DNA of 64,000 bases. Source: Siminovitchia acidinfaciens (GTDB taxonomy: Bacteria > Bacillota > Bacilli > Bacillales > Bacillaceae_C). The stretch covers positions 399,209 to 463,208 of the forward strand of contig NZ_QYTV02000004.1 in assembly GCF_003605385.1 (NCBI RefSeq), given 5' to 3'. Position numbers and translations under genes: made by a program. This document shows positions 41,455-49,549 of the stretch, in pieces (within the stretch, counting starts at the first letter, position 1; every line of letters begins with the position of its first letter). The notes under the pieces were generated by a model. That model saw only the letters and a program-made list of their open reading frames with translations. It ran no database searches and was not told where the DNA came from.

Positions 41455-41616
41455 CTACCAATCGTCATGTCTACGTCTACGCTCTTCCCTGCATATGCAC
41501 TCAAACTCGCGCTCACGCTCTCTCTCACGCTCACGTCTTACTTCGAAACACTCGCAAATTAACCTTCTTCTGCGTCTTTCCCTTTCTCCACCTACAAAAT
41601 CATCTTCAAAGCACAT
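41455..41616 (-). CDS. Small Arg/Glu-rich protein with four cysteines
   Basis: A 53-residue protein starting at the ATG at 41616, which has a near-perfect AAAGGAGGTGCGAAAT in front. The sequence is extreme: MCFEDDFVGGERERRRRRLICECFEVRRERERE, then a pure ER repeat, FECICREERRRR and HDDW. More than half of the residues are Arg or Glu; the cysteines sit as C..C pairs (CEC, CIC) between charged blocks. I know of no assigned function. Charged, Cys-bearing small proteins of this kind occur among spore coat components, but there is no direct evidence here. The upstream frame to 41718 is not translated in my reading. Confidence 0.72.
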   Translation of the reverse strand: MCFEDDFVGGERERRRRRLICECFEVRREREREREREFECICREERRRRHDDW

Positions 41617-41732
41617 ATTTCGCACCTCCTTTACTACAATTAAAGCCAGCTGACTTGTTAATAATATATTGATGGTTGTCGAATTAGATTGGACAGAGAG
41701 TCTGGTAAAAGCGAGCATTTTTCTTCTGAAAC

Positions 41733-41761
41733 AAAAAAGCCCTCATACAAAGAGGAGGGCT
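41733..41761 (-). terminator. Terminator of the OpuF-like operon
   Basis: Stem AGCCCTC/GAGGGCT (41738-41744 with 41755-41761), followed by TTTTTTG on the minus strand. It ends the transport operon 166 bases after its last gene. The interval 41762-41926 holds nothing I recognise. Confidence 0.65.
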
Positions 41762-41926
41762 GCGCAACCTGAATAAGAGGGATGATATCCATTATCGGCG
41801 AATATTTTATTTAATTTAATACCTTGCTTGATACCTGATCAGTGAGGGGGGATTTGTTAGAATTCAGCCTTTTGAGACTTTCTGTTCTGCAATTTAAATG
41901 CCTGATTTATTACGTGTTGCTCTCTT

Positions 41927-43441
41927 TCAATAAAGCCCCGCTTTTTTTAAGTATTCCTTCGCCACTTTTTCCGGCGGTACGCCGTTCACATTTACTTGAT
42001 AATTCATTTCACGCATCTCGTCATCCGTAATTTGGCCTGCCAACAGATTCAAGGCTTCTACAGCTTCAGGAAATTGTTCGGCAGTTTCTTTTCTCATGAG
42101 CGGTGCGCCCTGGTACGGGGGGAAAAGGTTCTTATCGTCTTCCAAAACAACAAGCTTGTAATGCTCGATTTCGCTGTCCGTCGAGTAAGCATCAATCAGA
42201 TTGATATCTCCGGATTCGATTGCGCCATAACGCAGCTTCGGCTCCATCGTTTTCATCGAAGGAAACGCCAATCCGTACAGCTTTTGAATTCCTAGATACC
42301 CGTCCTCACGGTCGGAGAATTCCAACGTGAAGCCGGCTTTGATTTTACCGGAAACGGGGGCCAAGTCCGAGATAGTGGAAATCCCGTATTTCTTCGCTAG
42401 CCCCTCAGGCACCGCTAATGCGTACGTATTATTGAATTGCATTGGTTCCAGCAGTACGAGATCGAATTCATCCAACATGCCTTTTCTCGCCTGCTCATAT
42501 ACTTCTTTCCGATCTGTACTGACAGCCGTCTCTTTTAAAAATTCCGAGATGGCCGTTCCAGTAAATTCCGGATAAATATCGATGCTTTTGCTTGTCAACG
42601 CATTAAATAAAAAAGATGTTTTTCCAAGGCCTGGCTTCAGTTCAACTTGGAGATCAGTATTCTCCTCAATCAACACTTTGTACATGTTAATCAATATTTC
42701 AGGCTCGGAACCAAGCTTCCCTGCAATGACCAGTTCGTTTTTCTTGCCTCCTGCAGCAAAAGGGATGACGATGATCAGCAAAGCAGCAATGGCGATTACG
42801 CCTACCATGCCGGCTGATTTTTTAAAAGAAAGATGCTCAAACTTTCGAAGAAGGAGGTCAAATAAAATAGCCAAAAGAGCAGCGGGAACCGCACCAAGCA
42901 CGATAAGGGCCGAATTATTCCGATCGATCCCAAGCAAAATGATATCTCCCAGACCACCTGCTCCAATCAGTGCGGCAAGGGTAGCCGTACCGACAATGAG
43001 CACCATTCCTGTCCGGATTCCTGCCATGATGACAGGCATTGCCAGCGGGAGTTCAACTTTCATCAGCTGCTGGCGTCCGTTCATTCCCATTGCCCGAGCA
43101 GCTTCCGTTAAAGACGAATCGACCTCTTTGATGCCCGTATACGTGTTACGCAAGATGGGCAGCAGTGCATATACAACAAGTGCGATAATTGCCGGAACTT
43201 TTCCAATTCCAAGGAGCGGAATCAACAGACCCAGCAATGCAAGCGATGGAATCGTCTGCAGAATAGCCGTAATGCCGATGATGCTTTCAGCTGCCTTTTT
43301 CTTCCTTGTTAAAAAAATGCCGAGTGGAATCGCTATTAAGACAGCAAAAAAGAGCGCAATGAATGACAACTCGATATGCTCAAGCAGTGCCGAAACCAAT
43401 TCTTCTTTTCTATCTTGAAAAACCTTCATGAAACTACTCAT
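41927..43441 (-). CDS. Fused permease/substrate-binding protein of an osmoprotectant ABC transporter (OpuFB-like)
   Basis: About 504 residues in two parts. Residues ~1-205 are a BPD-type permease with five or six helices and the EAA loop EAARAMGMNGRQQLMKVELPLAMPVI. After a further helix (~213-233), residues ~240-504 are a glycine-betaine/carnitine/choline-binding domain (OpuAC family): LVIAGKLGSEPEILINMYKVLIEE, FTGTAISEFL, LVLLEPMQFNNTYALAVPE, and GAIESGDINLIDAYSTDSEI. The fusion matches OpuF as described in Bacillus infantis, which imports compatible solutes under osmotic stress. The start ATG at 43441 overlaps the ATPase stop. The exact solute is not deducible. Confidence 0.88.
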   Translation of the reverse strand: MSSFMKVFQDRKEELVSALLEHIELSFIALFFAVLIAIPLGIFLTRKKKAAESIIGITAILQTIPSLALLGLLIPLLGIGKVPAIIALVVYALLPILRNTYTGIKEVDSSLTEAARAMGMNGRQQLMKVELPLAMPVIMAGIRTGMVLIVGTATLAALIGAGGLGDIILLGIDRNNSALIVLGAVPAALLAILFDLLLRKFEHLSFKKSAGMVGVIAIAALLIIVIPFAAGGKKNELVIAGKLGSEPEILINMYKVLIEENTDLQVELKPGLGKTSFLFNALTSKSIDIYPEFTGTAISEFLKETAVSTDRKEVYEQARKGMLDEFDLVLLEPMQFNNTYALAVPEGLAKKYGISTISDLAPVSGKIKAGFTLEFSDREDGYLGIQKLYGLAFPSMKTMEPKLRYGAIESGDINLIDAYSTDSEIEHYKLVVLEDDKNLFPPYQGAPLMRKETAEQFPEAVEALNLLAGQITDDEMREMNYQVNVNGVPPEKVAKEYLKKAGLY

Positions 43442-44384
43442 TTTCCCGGCCTCTTTCATCCATATGGCTTGCCATATATTCAATGATTGTGCGCCTGTCT
43501 ATCTGGCCTATCGGAATCCCGGCTTTTTCCACAAGAACCCGTTCATGCTTTGACAAGATGTCAAGAACTTCAGACAGTGATGCATCTGCAGGAATACAGT
43601 GTAATGCGCCGGACCCGTCCAAAGGAAGGATAATTGCCTCAAGGTCGATTCCTTCCTCCTGCTTATGTGCACCAACAAACTCTCGAACAAAAGGGGTTGC
43701 AGGCCCTTGTAAGATTTCATCCGGAGTTCCAACCTGCAGAGCCCTTCCCTCTTTCATAATGCAGATTCTGTCCCCAAGCTTAAAAGCTTCACGGATATCA
43801 TGAGTCACAAAAACGATCGTCTTATTAATCGTCCGCTTCAGATGCAGCATATCGTTCTGCAGCTTTTCCCGGCTGATCGGATCGAGGGCGCTGAATGGCT
43901 CATCCATCAAAATAATCCGCGGATCAGCGGCCAACGCGCGGGCAACTCCGATGCGCTGCTGCTGGCCTCCCGAAAGCTCTCCCGGCTTCCGATCCCGATA
44001 AACAGCCGGATCCAATCCGACCATGTCCAGCAGTTCATCGACCCTGTCATGGACCTTTTTCCTGCTCCACTTTTTCAACTCCGGTACAATGGCGATGTTT
44101 TCTGCAATCGTCATATGAGGAAAAAGTGCAATCTGTTGGAGGACGTATCCAATATTCCATCGTAATTCATGTATATCGTAATCAGTGATTTTTTTATCCT
44201 CAATAAGAATAGTGCCATCAGACGCGTCAATCAAACGGTTGATCATTTTCAGTGTCGTTGTTTTCCCGCAGCCGCTCGGACCGATCAACACGAAAAACTC
44301 ATTGTCTTGAATATGTAGATCAAGTTGGTCAACGGCTTTTGTCCGATCATCATATAACTTAGAAACTCTATCGAATTTTATCAT
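43434..44384 (-). CDS. Osmoprotectant ABC transporter ATP-binding protein (OpuFA-like)
   Basis: A 316-residue ATPase: Walker A GPSGCGKTTTLKMINRL, Q-loop, signature LSGGQQQRIGVARALAADPR, Walker B IILMDEPFSALDP, and switch VTHDIREAFKLGDRICIM. The C-terminal ~100 residues carry a CBS-like segment (IPADASLSEVLDILSKHERVLVEKAGIPIGQIDRRTIIEYM). In this family CBS domains help sense ionic strength. Start ATG at 44384 has GGAGGAAACCC. First gene of a two-gene operon with the fused permease/binding protein. Confidence 0.88.
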   Translation of the reverse strand: MIKFDRVSKLYDDRTKAVDQLDLHIQDNEFFVLIGPSGCGKTTTLKMINRLIDASDGTILIEDKKITDYDIHELRWNIGYVLQQIALFPHMTIAENIAIVPELKKWSRKKVHDRVDELLDMVGLDPAVYRDRKPGELSGGQQQRIGVARALAADPRIILMDEPFSALDPISREKLQNDMLHLKRTINKTIVFVTHDIREAFKLGDRICIMKEGRALQVGTPDEILQGPATPFVREFVGAHKQEEGIDLEAIILPLDGSGALHCIPADASLSEVLDILSKHERVLVEKAGIPIGQIDRRTIIEYMASHMDERGRENE

Positions 44385-44478
44385 GGGTTTCCTCCTTTTT
44401 GTCCGACCTAATAATAGCGTTAATTGTCCCAATTGGCGGAAGAAAAATCAAATACTATGGTTTTTAAATATTTTTTTT

Positions 44479-44492
44479 GGGGGTCTGACCCC
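44479..44492. repeat. Short palindromic hairpin
   Basis: GGGGGTCTGACCCC, upstream of the AIM24-family gene. See the related hairpin at 5488-5507. Confidence 0.4.
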
Positions 44493-44558
44493 TTTAGAAA
44501 GTTTTTGAATCCAATGGCCTAGTCTATCCGTACATTGCATAAAGGATGGTGAAAAAAA

Positions 44559-45344
44559 ATGAATAATCACGAAATTGACTATCAAATTTTTGGAGATGAC
44601 ATGCAGTTTGTAGAGGTGGAATTGGATCCGGGTGAAACAGTTGTTGCGGAAGCCGGCAGTCTGATGATGATGGACGACCACATTCATATGGAAACAGTGT
44701 TTGGAGACGGTTCTTCTAAAGGCGGCGGGCTGATGGACAAGCTGATTGGCGCTGGAAAACGGGTGCTGACTGGCGAAAGCTTGTTTATGACGATGTTTAC
44801 AAATGAAGGCAGTGGAAAGAAGCACGTTTCATTTGCTTCGCCTTATCCAGGAAAAATCATTCCGATGGATTTAAGTGAACTGAATGGAAAGATCATCTGT
44901 CAAAAGGATGCTTTTTTATGCGCGGCAAAAGGCGTTGCGGTTGGAGTCGAGTTTCAGCGCAAAATGGGGACAGGCTTCTTCGGCGGTGAAGGCTTCATCA
45001 TGCAAAAGCTGGAAGGCGATGGATTGGCGTTTGTCCATGCCGGAGGAACGATTCATCAAAAAACACTGGAGCCTGGAGAAGTCCTAAAAATAGATACAGG
45101 ATGCCTAGTGGCCATGACACGGGACGTAGATTACGATATTGAATTCGTCCGGGGAGTGAAAACGGCGCTATTCGGCGGAGAAGGGCTTTTCTTTGCGACG
45201 TTACGCGGACCGGGAACTGTATGGGTCCAGTCGCTTCCGTTCAGCAGGCTGGCCAGCCGCGTATTTGCAGCAATGCCTGCAGGCGGAGGCTCGAAGGATG
45301 AAGGCGGAATTGGCGGATTGTTTAATATGTTCAGTGATAGATAA
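44559..45344 (+). CDS. AIM24/TIGR00266-family protein
   Basis: A 261-residue protein of the β-helical AIM24 family. It starts [77 protein letters not shown], which is diagnostic. The middle part has repeated glycine-rich turns ([29 protein letters not shown]), and the tail [17 protein letters not shown] is typical. No enzymatic role is established; members are often co-located with stress or membrane genes. Single-gene transcript with a terminator at 45384. Confidence 0.87.
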   Translation: MNNHEIDYQIFGDDMQFVEVELDPGETVVAEAGSLMMMDDHIHMETVFGDGSSKGGGLMDKLIGAGKRVLTGESLFMTMFTNEGSGKKHVSFASPYPGKIIPMDLSELNGKIICQKDAFLCAAKGVAVGVEFQRKMGTGFFGGEGFIMQKLEGDGLAFVHAGGTIHQKTLEPGEVLKIDTGCLVAMTRDVDYDIEFVRGVKTALFGGEGLFFATLRGPGTVWVQSLPFSRLASRVFAAMPAGGGSKDEGGIGGLFNMFSDR

Positions 45345-45383
45345 TCACGGAGAACCTCTCACTTTGTATTCAAATATTTTAAG

Positions 45384-45435
45384 AAAACTGTCCGAAAAGT
45401 CGTCTGTAATGATTTCTCCGGACAGTTTTTACTTT
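45384..45435 (+). terminator. Terminator of the AIM24-family gene
   Basis: 11-bp stem AAAACTGTCCG/CGGACAGTTTT with a 24-base loop, then TTTACTTTTT. Confidence 0.65.
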
Positions 45436-45551
45436 TTAAACTGATCCGATTAAACAAAAGCGACCATTGGTGACTGATTTCAGCTTCATATGAAGCGAAC
45501 TGGTATCTATGCGACATTTAATCAAGTTTCTATCTAAAAAAGCAGTCATGG

Positions 45552-45759
45552 TGACCGCAAGATGAATTTTTCCGCTTACCCAGTCACTATAAGCCCTCCA
45601 TGATGACCATGCGGGTCGCTTTTTCACCTTTACGGTCACTATGAACTCTCCATGGTGACTATGTGATACGCTTTTTCGCTTTTACGGTCACCATGAAGCA
45701 GTCATGGTGACCCAAAGATGGTTTATCCCGCTCACCCGGTCACTATGAACGCATCTGTC
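45552..45759. repeat. 52-bp tandem hairpin repeat, array C (four units)
   Basis: Unit starts TGACCG (45552), TGACCA (45604), TGACTA (45656) and TGACCC (45708) are exactly 52 bases apart. Units contain CGCTTTTTC-like middles, GGTCACTATGAA at position 31 and CTCCATGG or CAGTCATGG before the next unit. One junction forms a perfect 10-bp hairpin GGTCACCATG/CATGGTGACC with a 7-base loop (45686-45712). A degenerate unit may precede at ~45466. It lies between the AIM24-family terminator and the end of the TetR gene. Same family as arrays A and B. Confidence 0.85.
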
Positions 45760-45853
45760 TCCTCGTCCCTTCGAGGTACGCATGAATGAATATGGCTCAG
45801 AGCTCCAAAAGGAGGTCGCCAGTTTTTAGGTGTGTTTTTGTTCACAATATAAG

Positions 45854-46501
45854 CTACCATGGCCTCAATCCTCTTACTAAAAACTGAACCGTTCTTTCCA
45901 TCTCCTCTTCATCATTCCACTCATCAGGAGACAGAATGAAAAAGCGTGCCATCAAATGCCCGAAAATCGTTGAAAGGAACAGGCGAATTACCGTTTTTGT
46001 TGGCATTTCAACGACTTCTCCATTTTGCTGGTAATGCTCGACAATCCGCTCCATCCGTTTGTAAACCTTGGCCACGATATGCTCCTTGAATTGCGCCTGT
46101 AATTCTTTTTGAAAAGGAAGCTCCTGTACGACAATCCTAAAAAGCAGCATATTTTTCTCCATAAAAGCTGCCCTGTTTTTAATCATTTCCTTAAGGAAAT
46201 CTTCCAAAGTATCATGGTCTTTATCCAACACACGATTAATATCTTTGATGACAAAAGGGGCAATCATTTTGGCCATCATCGGTGCCACAATGGATAAAAG
46301 CAGTTCCTTTTTTGTTTTATAATGACGGAAAATTGTTCCTTCCGCTACGCCAGCTTTCTTTGCGATTTCGCTTGTCGATGTGGCGGCATAGCCTTTTTCT
46401 GCAAAAATTTCAATGGCTGCAGCAACAATTTTTTTCTGCTTCGGAGTAAATTCCTCCCCTTCAAAATGTAGTTCCTCCAATAGTTGATTTTGCTCGAACA
46501 T
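45854..46501 (-). CDS. TetR/AcrR-family regulator of the adjacent ABC exporter
   Basis: A 215-residue repressor. The N-terminal helix-turn-helix reads KIVAAAIEIFAEKGYAATSTSEIAKKAGVAEGTIFRHYKTKKELLLSIV (~24-72), a textbook TetR domain. The C-terminal ligand domain is all-helical (TetR_C, YfiR-like). It is the third gene of an operon, 13 bases after the ABC-2 permease. A likely operator, TGAGTGATTACTCA, overlaps the transcription start of that operon (48287-48300), so the protein probably represses its own operon and is released by an exported drug or metabolite. Confidence 0.88.
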   Translation of the reverse strand: MFEQNQLLEELHFEGEEFTPKQKKIVAAAIEIFAEKGYAATSTSEIAKKAGVAEGTIFRHYKTKKELLLSIVAPMMAKMIAPFVIKDINRVLDKDHDTLEDFLKEMIKNRAAFMEKNMLLFRIVVQELPFQKELQAQFKEHIVAKVYKRMERIVEHYQQNGEVVEMPTKTVIRLFLSTIFGHLMARFFILSPDEWNDEEEMERTVQFLVRGLRPW

Positions 46502-46514
46502 AAGAAACCCCTCG

Positions 46515-47543
46515 CTATATTTTTCGATATTTTCTGAGAGCTGCGATATTCAGTATCATGAATAATAACCCAAACCCGAACAGGACGAGTAAATCAAAAA
46601 TGATTTCATCCATGCCCTGCCCCCTGACCATTACATCCCTTAAAGCATCTGCGGCATAGTATAAGGGTGTCATCGGACCAACCCAGCTCACCCAGCCCGA
46701 AATCGTCTCCAGATTGAACAACCCTGAGAAAAAAATTTGAGGAACAACAACAATTGGAATGAACTGAATCATTTGCAGCTCATTGTTTGCAAATGACGAT
46801 AGTAAAATTCCGAGGGTTAAAGCCGTGAATGATAAAAGCAGGATGATCAACAGCAGATGCCAGAACGAACCTTCCATTAGCATGCCAAGTACGTAAATGC
46901 TGTAGGCAGCGATTATCGTTGCCTGAACAAGGGTAAACAGGCCGAAACCCGCGACATACCCTAACACAATTTCCCATTTGCGAAGCGGCGTTGATAACAG
47001 GCGCTCAAGTGTTCCCGTCGTCCTTTCTCTAATAAAAGATACTCCTGCAATAAGGAACACAAAGAAAAATACGAAAAACCCAAGAAGGACAGGGCCAAAA
47101 TAATCGAATTGGCTCATGTCGGACGAACCGTGCAAGTAGTGGATATCCATGTCTGCCGCTCCGCTTTGGCCTTGCATTGGTTTGAATGCCGATTGCAGCC
47201 ATTTCATCACCGCTCCATTGACGAGCGGGTCGCTGCCTTCAAGATATACGGATGGGGTCATCTGATCGAACACAAGGTAACCGTCCAATTCGTGCGTTGA
47301 AACAAGCTCTTTGGCCTTCACCTCTTTTTTTAACTCGGTAGTCTCGGCACCTTCAAGGTCCATTTTACCCTTGACTTGTTCAGGCACATTCACCAGTCCT
47401 ATTTTTGGCGTGTAATCATCTCCGTTAAAAACTAGATGGAGCATCGTTAAAACAAGAATGGGTGCAAAAACTAAAAGACCGAGCGTCCTCTTATCTCTTC
47501 CGATTTGCTGCAAAATTCTTTTTACCAAAGCCATGACTCTCAT
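46515..47543 (-). CDS. ABC-2 type exporter permease
   Basis: A 342-residue membrane protein: one N-terminal helix (~18-38), a large extracellular loop (~40-145), then five helices in the ABC2_membrane pattern with FIRERTTGTLERLLSTPLRKWEIVLGYVAGFGLFTLVQATII (coupling region) and LGILLSSFANNELQMIQFIPIVVVPQIFFSGLF. Resembles the YfiM/YfiN and YhaP-type half-exporters. ATG at 47543 follows GGAGGTGCAGCCAC and overlaps the ATPase stop (ATGA). Together with the ATPase it probably exports a drug-like compound. Confidence 0.87.
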   Translation of the reverse strand: MRVMALVKRILQQIGRDKRTLGLLVFAPILVLTMLHLVFNGDDYTPKIGLVNVPEQVKGKMDLEGAETTELKKEVKAKELVSTHELDGYLVFDQMTPSVYLEGSDPLVNGAVMKWLQSAFKPMQGQSGAADMDIHYLHGSSDMSQFDYFGPVLLGFFVFFFVFLIAGVSFIRERTTGTLERLLSTPLRKWEIVLGYVAGFGLFTLVQATIIAAYSIYVLGMLMEGSFWHLLLIILLLSFTALTLGILLSSFANNELQMIQFIPIVVVPQIFFSGLFNLETISGWVSWVGPMTPLYYAADALRDVMVRGQGMDEIIFDLLVLFGFGLLFMILNIAALRKYRKI

Positions 47544-48265
47544 GTGGCTGCACCTCCGTATACAAGAAAAGCTTCTTCTATCGAATTTGAATGCGTTTCT
47601 TGCTTCAACTCCTCTGGAGTGCCGACGGCAATAAGCCTACCCTCACGCATCAATCCCAAGCGGTCGCATTTCTCCGCTTCGTCCATGACATGAGTCGTTA
47701 CAATCAGCGTCTTCCCTTCATCCTTCAACTGATGGAAGGCTTCCCAGACACTTTTTCGAAGGACGGGATCGATACCGACAGTCGGCTCATCCAATATTAA
47801 TAACTCAGGCTGGTGCAATAGAGCTATCGCCAAAGAAAGTCGCCTTTTCATTCCTCCGGAATAATTTGATACCTGTTTTCCCAGGTGGTCGCTCAGTTGA
47901 ACAAGCTCCATCACTTCCACGATTCTTTGTTTACGTTCTTTTTTCTTTAAACCGTATAATGCCGCAAAAAACTCAAGGTTTTCCCTGGCGCTCAGATCCA
48001 TATAGAGCGCATCCGACTGAGCCATGTATCCCAGTTTTTCAATCAGATGCAGGGCAGGCATCCTCTCTTGAAAAACTTCAATTTCACCCGCTGAGGGAAC
48101 ATCCAGTCCCGCAAGTTCTTTGACCAAAGTCGTTTTCCCTGCTCCCGAAGGTCCGAGCAGGCCAAAAATTTCACCTTGTTGAATCTCTAGGTTAATATTC
48201 TTAAGAACTTCCACCGCTCCAAAATTTTTAGAGACGCCGCGGATTGAAACACAGGAATCATTCAA
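47540..48265 (-). CDS. ABC exporter ATP-binding protein
   Basis: About 241 residues: Walker A GPSGAGKTTLVKEL, signature NYSGGMKRRLSLAIALLHQPE, Walker B LLILDEPTVGIDP and switch VTTHVMDEAEKCDRLGLM. This is the DRI/ABC-2 class of drug-export ATPases. I propose the TTG at 48265 as start: GGAGGAGGAG lies 8 bases upstream. The in-frame ATG at 48301 coincides with the expected transcription start and lies in the operator palindrome, so it is unlikely to be used. A GTG at 48274 is the other option. Confidence 0.82.
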   Translation of the reverse strand: MNDSCVSIRGVSKNFGAVEVLKNINLEIQQGEIFGLLGPSGAGKTTLVKELAGLDVPSAGEIEVFQERMPALHLIEKLGYMAQSDALYMDLSARENLEFFAALYGLKKKERKQRIVEVMELVQLSDHLGKQVSNYSGGMKRRLSLAIALLHQPELLILDEPTVGIDPVLRKSVWEAFHQLKDEGKTLIVTTHVMDEAEKCDRLGLMREGRLIAVGTPEELKQETHSNSIEEAFLVYGGAAT

Positions 48266-48286
48266 TTTTTTCACTCCTCCTCCATA

Positions 48287-48312
48287 TGAGTGATTACTCA
48301 CTTTTTATTATA
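48287..48312 (-). promoter_or_regulatory. Promoter and TetR operator of the exporter operon
   Basis: On the minus strand TATAAT (48307-48312) is followed after 6 bases by the 14-bp palindrome TGAGTGATTACTCA read from the other strand (48287-48300). It covers the expected transcription start. This is a typical place for TetR repression. Confidence 0.65.
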
Positions 48313-48402
48313 AATGAATTTTACAAAAATAGAACTGACAAAATCAGATTCCCGTGCCTTTGAGGTATTTTCACTTAACAGGTATTGGGGTATAATGAGG
48401 GG

Positions 48403-48783
48403 AGAAGCATCATAAGATCAGAATGACCGTTTCGGTGCTGCGAACACCGAAACGATCTGTACAATAGCAGGTCCCACCGGGGATCAGCACGAAGTTTAGA
48501 AAAGCGGAAGGCGCCGGACTATCGGCGACAAGCACAAGGCGAATTGCGAGGAGGCAGCTCTTCAGCCACCACAGCAATTTGACTTGTGACCTCGAGCCGA
48601 TGGCGCCTGGCCGCCTCAGGACGCCACATCCTGTGGCTTCGGTGGCACTAGGACCTCCTGTCCGTCGAAGCTAGACATAACTTATTCTGTTTGAATAGAA
48701 TAATTGGTCTACTCCTATACTTTCTTTACTGTGTACTAAAGCCGCCTGGAGGGTCATCTCAAAGGCGGCTTTAGTCTTTTTTA
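48403..48783 (+). ncRNA. Predicted type I antitoxin RNA, locus 2, apparently interrupted by a repeat element
   Basis: Same blocks as locus 1: TATAAT at 48391-48396, hairpin CGTTTCGGTG/CACCGAAACG (48428-48454), block ACAATAGCAGGTCCC..GGGGATCAGCACGAAG (48461-48494), and terminator CTAAAGCCGCC/GGCGGCTTTAG (48736-48746 with 48764-48774) followed by TCTTTTTT inside the toxin's 3' end. In locus 1 the block and terminator are about 10 bases apart; here about 240 bases lie between, mostly a copy of the GC-rich dispersed element. Whether a full-length RNA is still made is unknown. Confidence 0.55.
48498..48681 (-). repeat. GC-rich dispersed element, copy 4 (inside the antitoxin RNA gene)
   Basis: Runs from AAAAGCGGAAGGCGCCGG through a CTCTTCAGCCACCACAGC region to CTTGTGACCTCGAGCC, GGCGCCTGGCCGCCTCAGG, CACATCCTGTGGCTTCGGTG, CACTAGGACCTCCTGTCCG and GCTAGACAT. 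The right-hand 100 bases are nearly the exact reverse complement of copy 2 (25038-25135), so the two copies are in opposite orientation. Confidence 0.78.
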
Positions 48784-48851
48784 AATGACAGAATCGCCAC
48801 AATCAAAACGGCAAACCCAATCATGGACGTGATAGATTCGTATACTGTCAT
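48771..48851 (-). CDS. Putative holin-like type I toxin peptide, locus 2
   Basis: A 26-residue peptide MTVYESITSMIGFAVL..AILSFKKD with one membrane helix and a basic end, clearly paralogous to the locus 1 peptide (same MTVYES start and ILSF(N)KKD end). ATG at 48851 follows AAGGAGGGAGGTGGTGCC. An extended -10 promoter is at 48921-48929. The antitoxin RNA terminator overlaps its last codons on the other strand. Family: TxpA/BsrG/YonT-type putative holin-like toxins. Confidence 0.75.
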   Translation of the reverse strand: MTVYESITSMIGFAVLIVAILSFKKD

Positions 48852-48920
48852 GGCACCACCTCCCTCCTTGCGAGAAGTGTGCACAGACCGCCCTTGAGAA
48901 ACCTGTTCTATTGTTCTTAT

Positions 48921-48929
48921 ATTATACCA
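48921..48929 (-). promoter_or_regulatory. Extended -10 promoter of toxin 2
   Basis: TGGTATAAT on the minus strand (TGn plus perfect -10), about 70 bases upstream of the toxin start codon, leaving a leader long enough for structure that could hide the ribosome binding site. Confidence 0.6.
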
Positions 48930-48992
48930 TTTTTTCAACAAATGCGAACATATGTTTTTATTTTGTTACTTTAGAACGAGGAGGTGAGTAGG

Positions 48993-49545
48993 TTGGAGCA
49001 TGTTCTTGTCATCGGCGGAACGGGAATGTTGTCAGGGGTGACCCACTGGCTTGTTCAGCAAAATTACCGAGTGTCTATAGTTGCAAGAAACCGGGATCGC
49101 ATGGAAAAAATTGATTGGCGAGTCGGAGATTCCTTCCGCCATTACGCCTTTGTTCGTAGACTATTGTAGCGAAACGGACCTTCGCAGCGAGATAAACCGG
49201 ATCATTCGTGAAAATGGGGAAATTAAATTAGTTGTGGCCTGGATCCATTCAGTCGGAAAAAATGCTTTGTCCATCATTGCAGAGGAAATTTCAAAAAGCT
49301 GTGAAGACAAATGGAGGCTCTTTAATCTATTGGGCAGCAGTACAGATCTGAAAAAGGCTGTCGAGGAAGTTGAAGTACCAACCGGATGCCGTTATCGGCA
49401 AGTGCTGTTGGGATTTGTCATTGAAAATGGCCTTTCCCGATGGCTGACTCACAAAGAAATATCGGACGGTGTCATTGAAAGTATTCAAAATGATAAGGCT
49501 CTTCATATCGTGGGAACTGTAGAGCCTTGGGAATTGCGGCCTTAA
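48993..49545 (+). pseudogene. SDR/NAD(P)-binding protein gene broken by a +1 frameshift
   Basis: Two overlapping frames together encode one ~183-residue Rossmann protein. Frame 1 from TTG 48993 (GAGGAGG upstream) gives LEHVLVIGGTGMLSGVTHWLVQQNYRVSIVARNRDRMEK, with the NAD(P) motif GGTGMLSG. Frame 2 continues LIGESEIPSAITPLFVDYCSETDLRSEINRIIRENGEIKLVVAWIHSVGKNALSIIAEEI to the stop at 49545. Removing one A from the A6 run at 49105-49110 joins them. Short-chain-dehydrogenase-like proteins of this length occur in bacilli. It may be a true pseudogene, a slippage site, or a sequencing error in a homopolymer. Confidence 0.75.
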
Positions 49546-49549
49546 GAAC

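Noticed and set aside
42582-43418. 278-residue frame antisense to the OpuFB-like gene
   Set aside because: Shadow of a clearly conserved gene: no ribosome binding site and a serine/proline/arginine-rich composition typical of antisense frames.
45436-45639. 67-residue minus-strand frame across array C
   Set aside because: It is made by the 52-bp repeats; other units carry stops in the same phase and there is no ribosome binding site.
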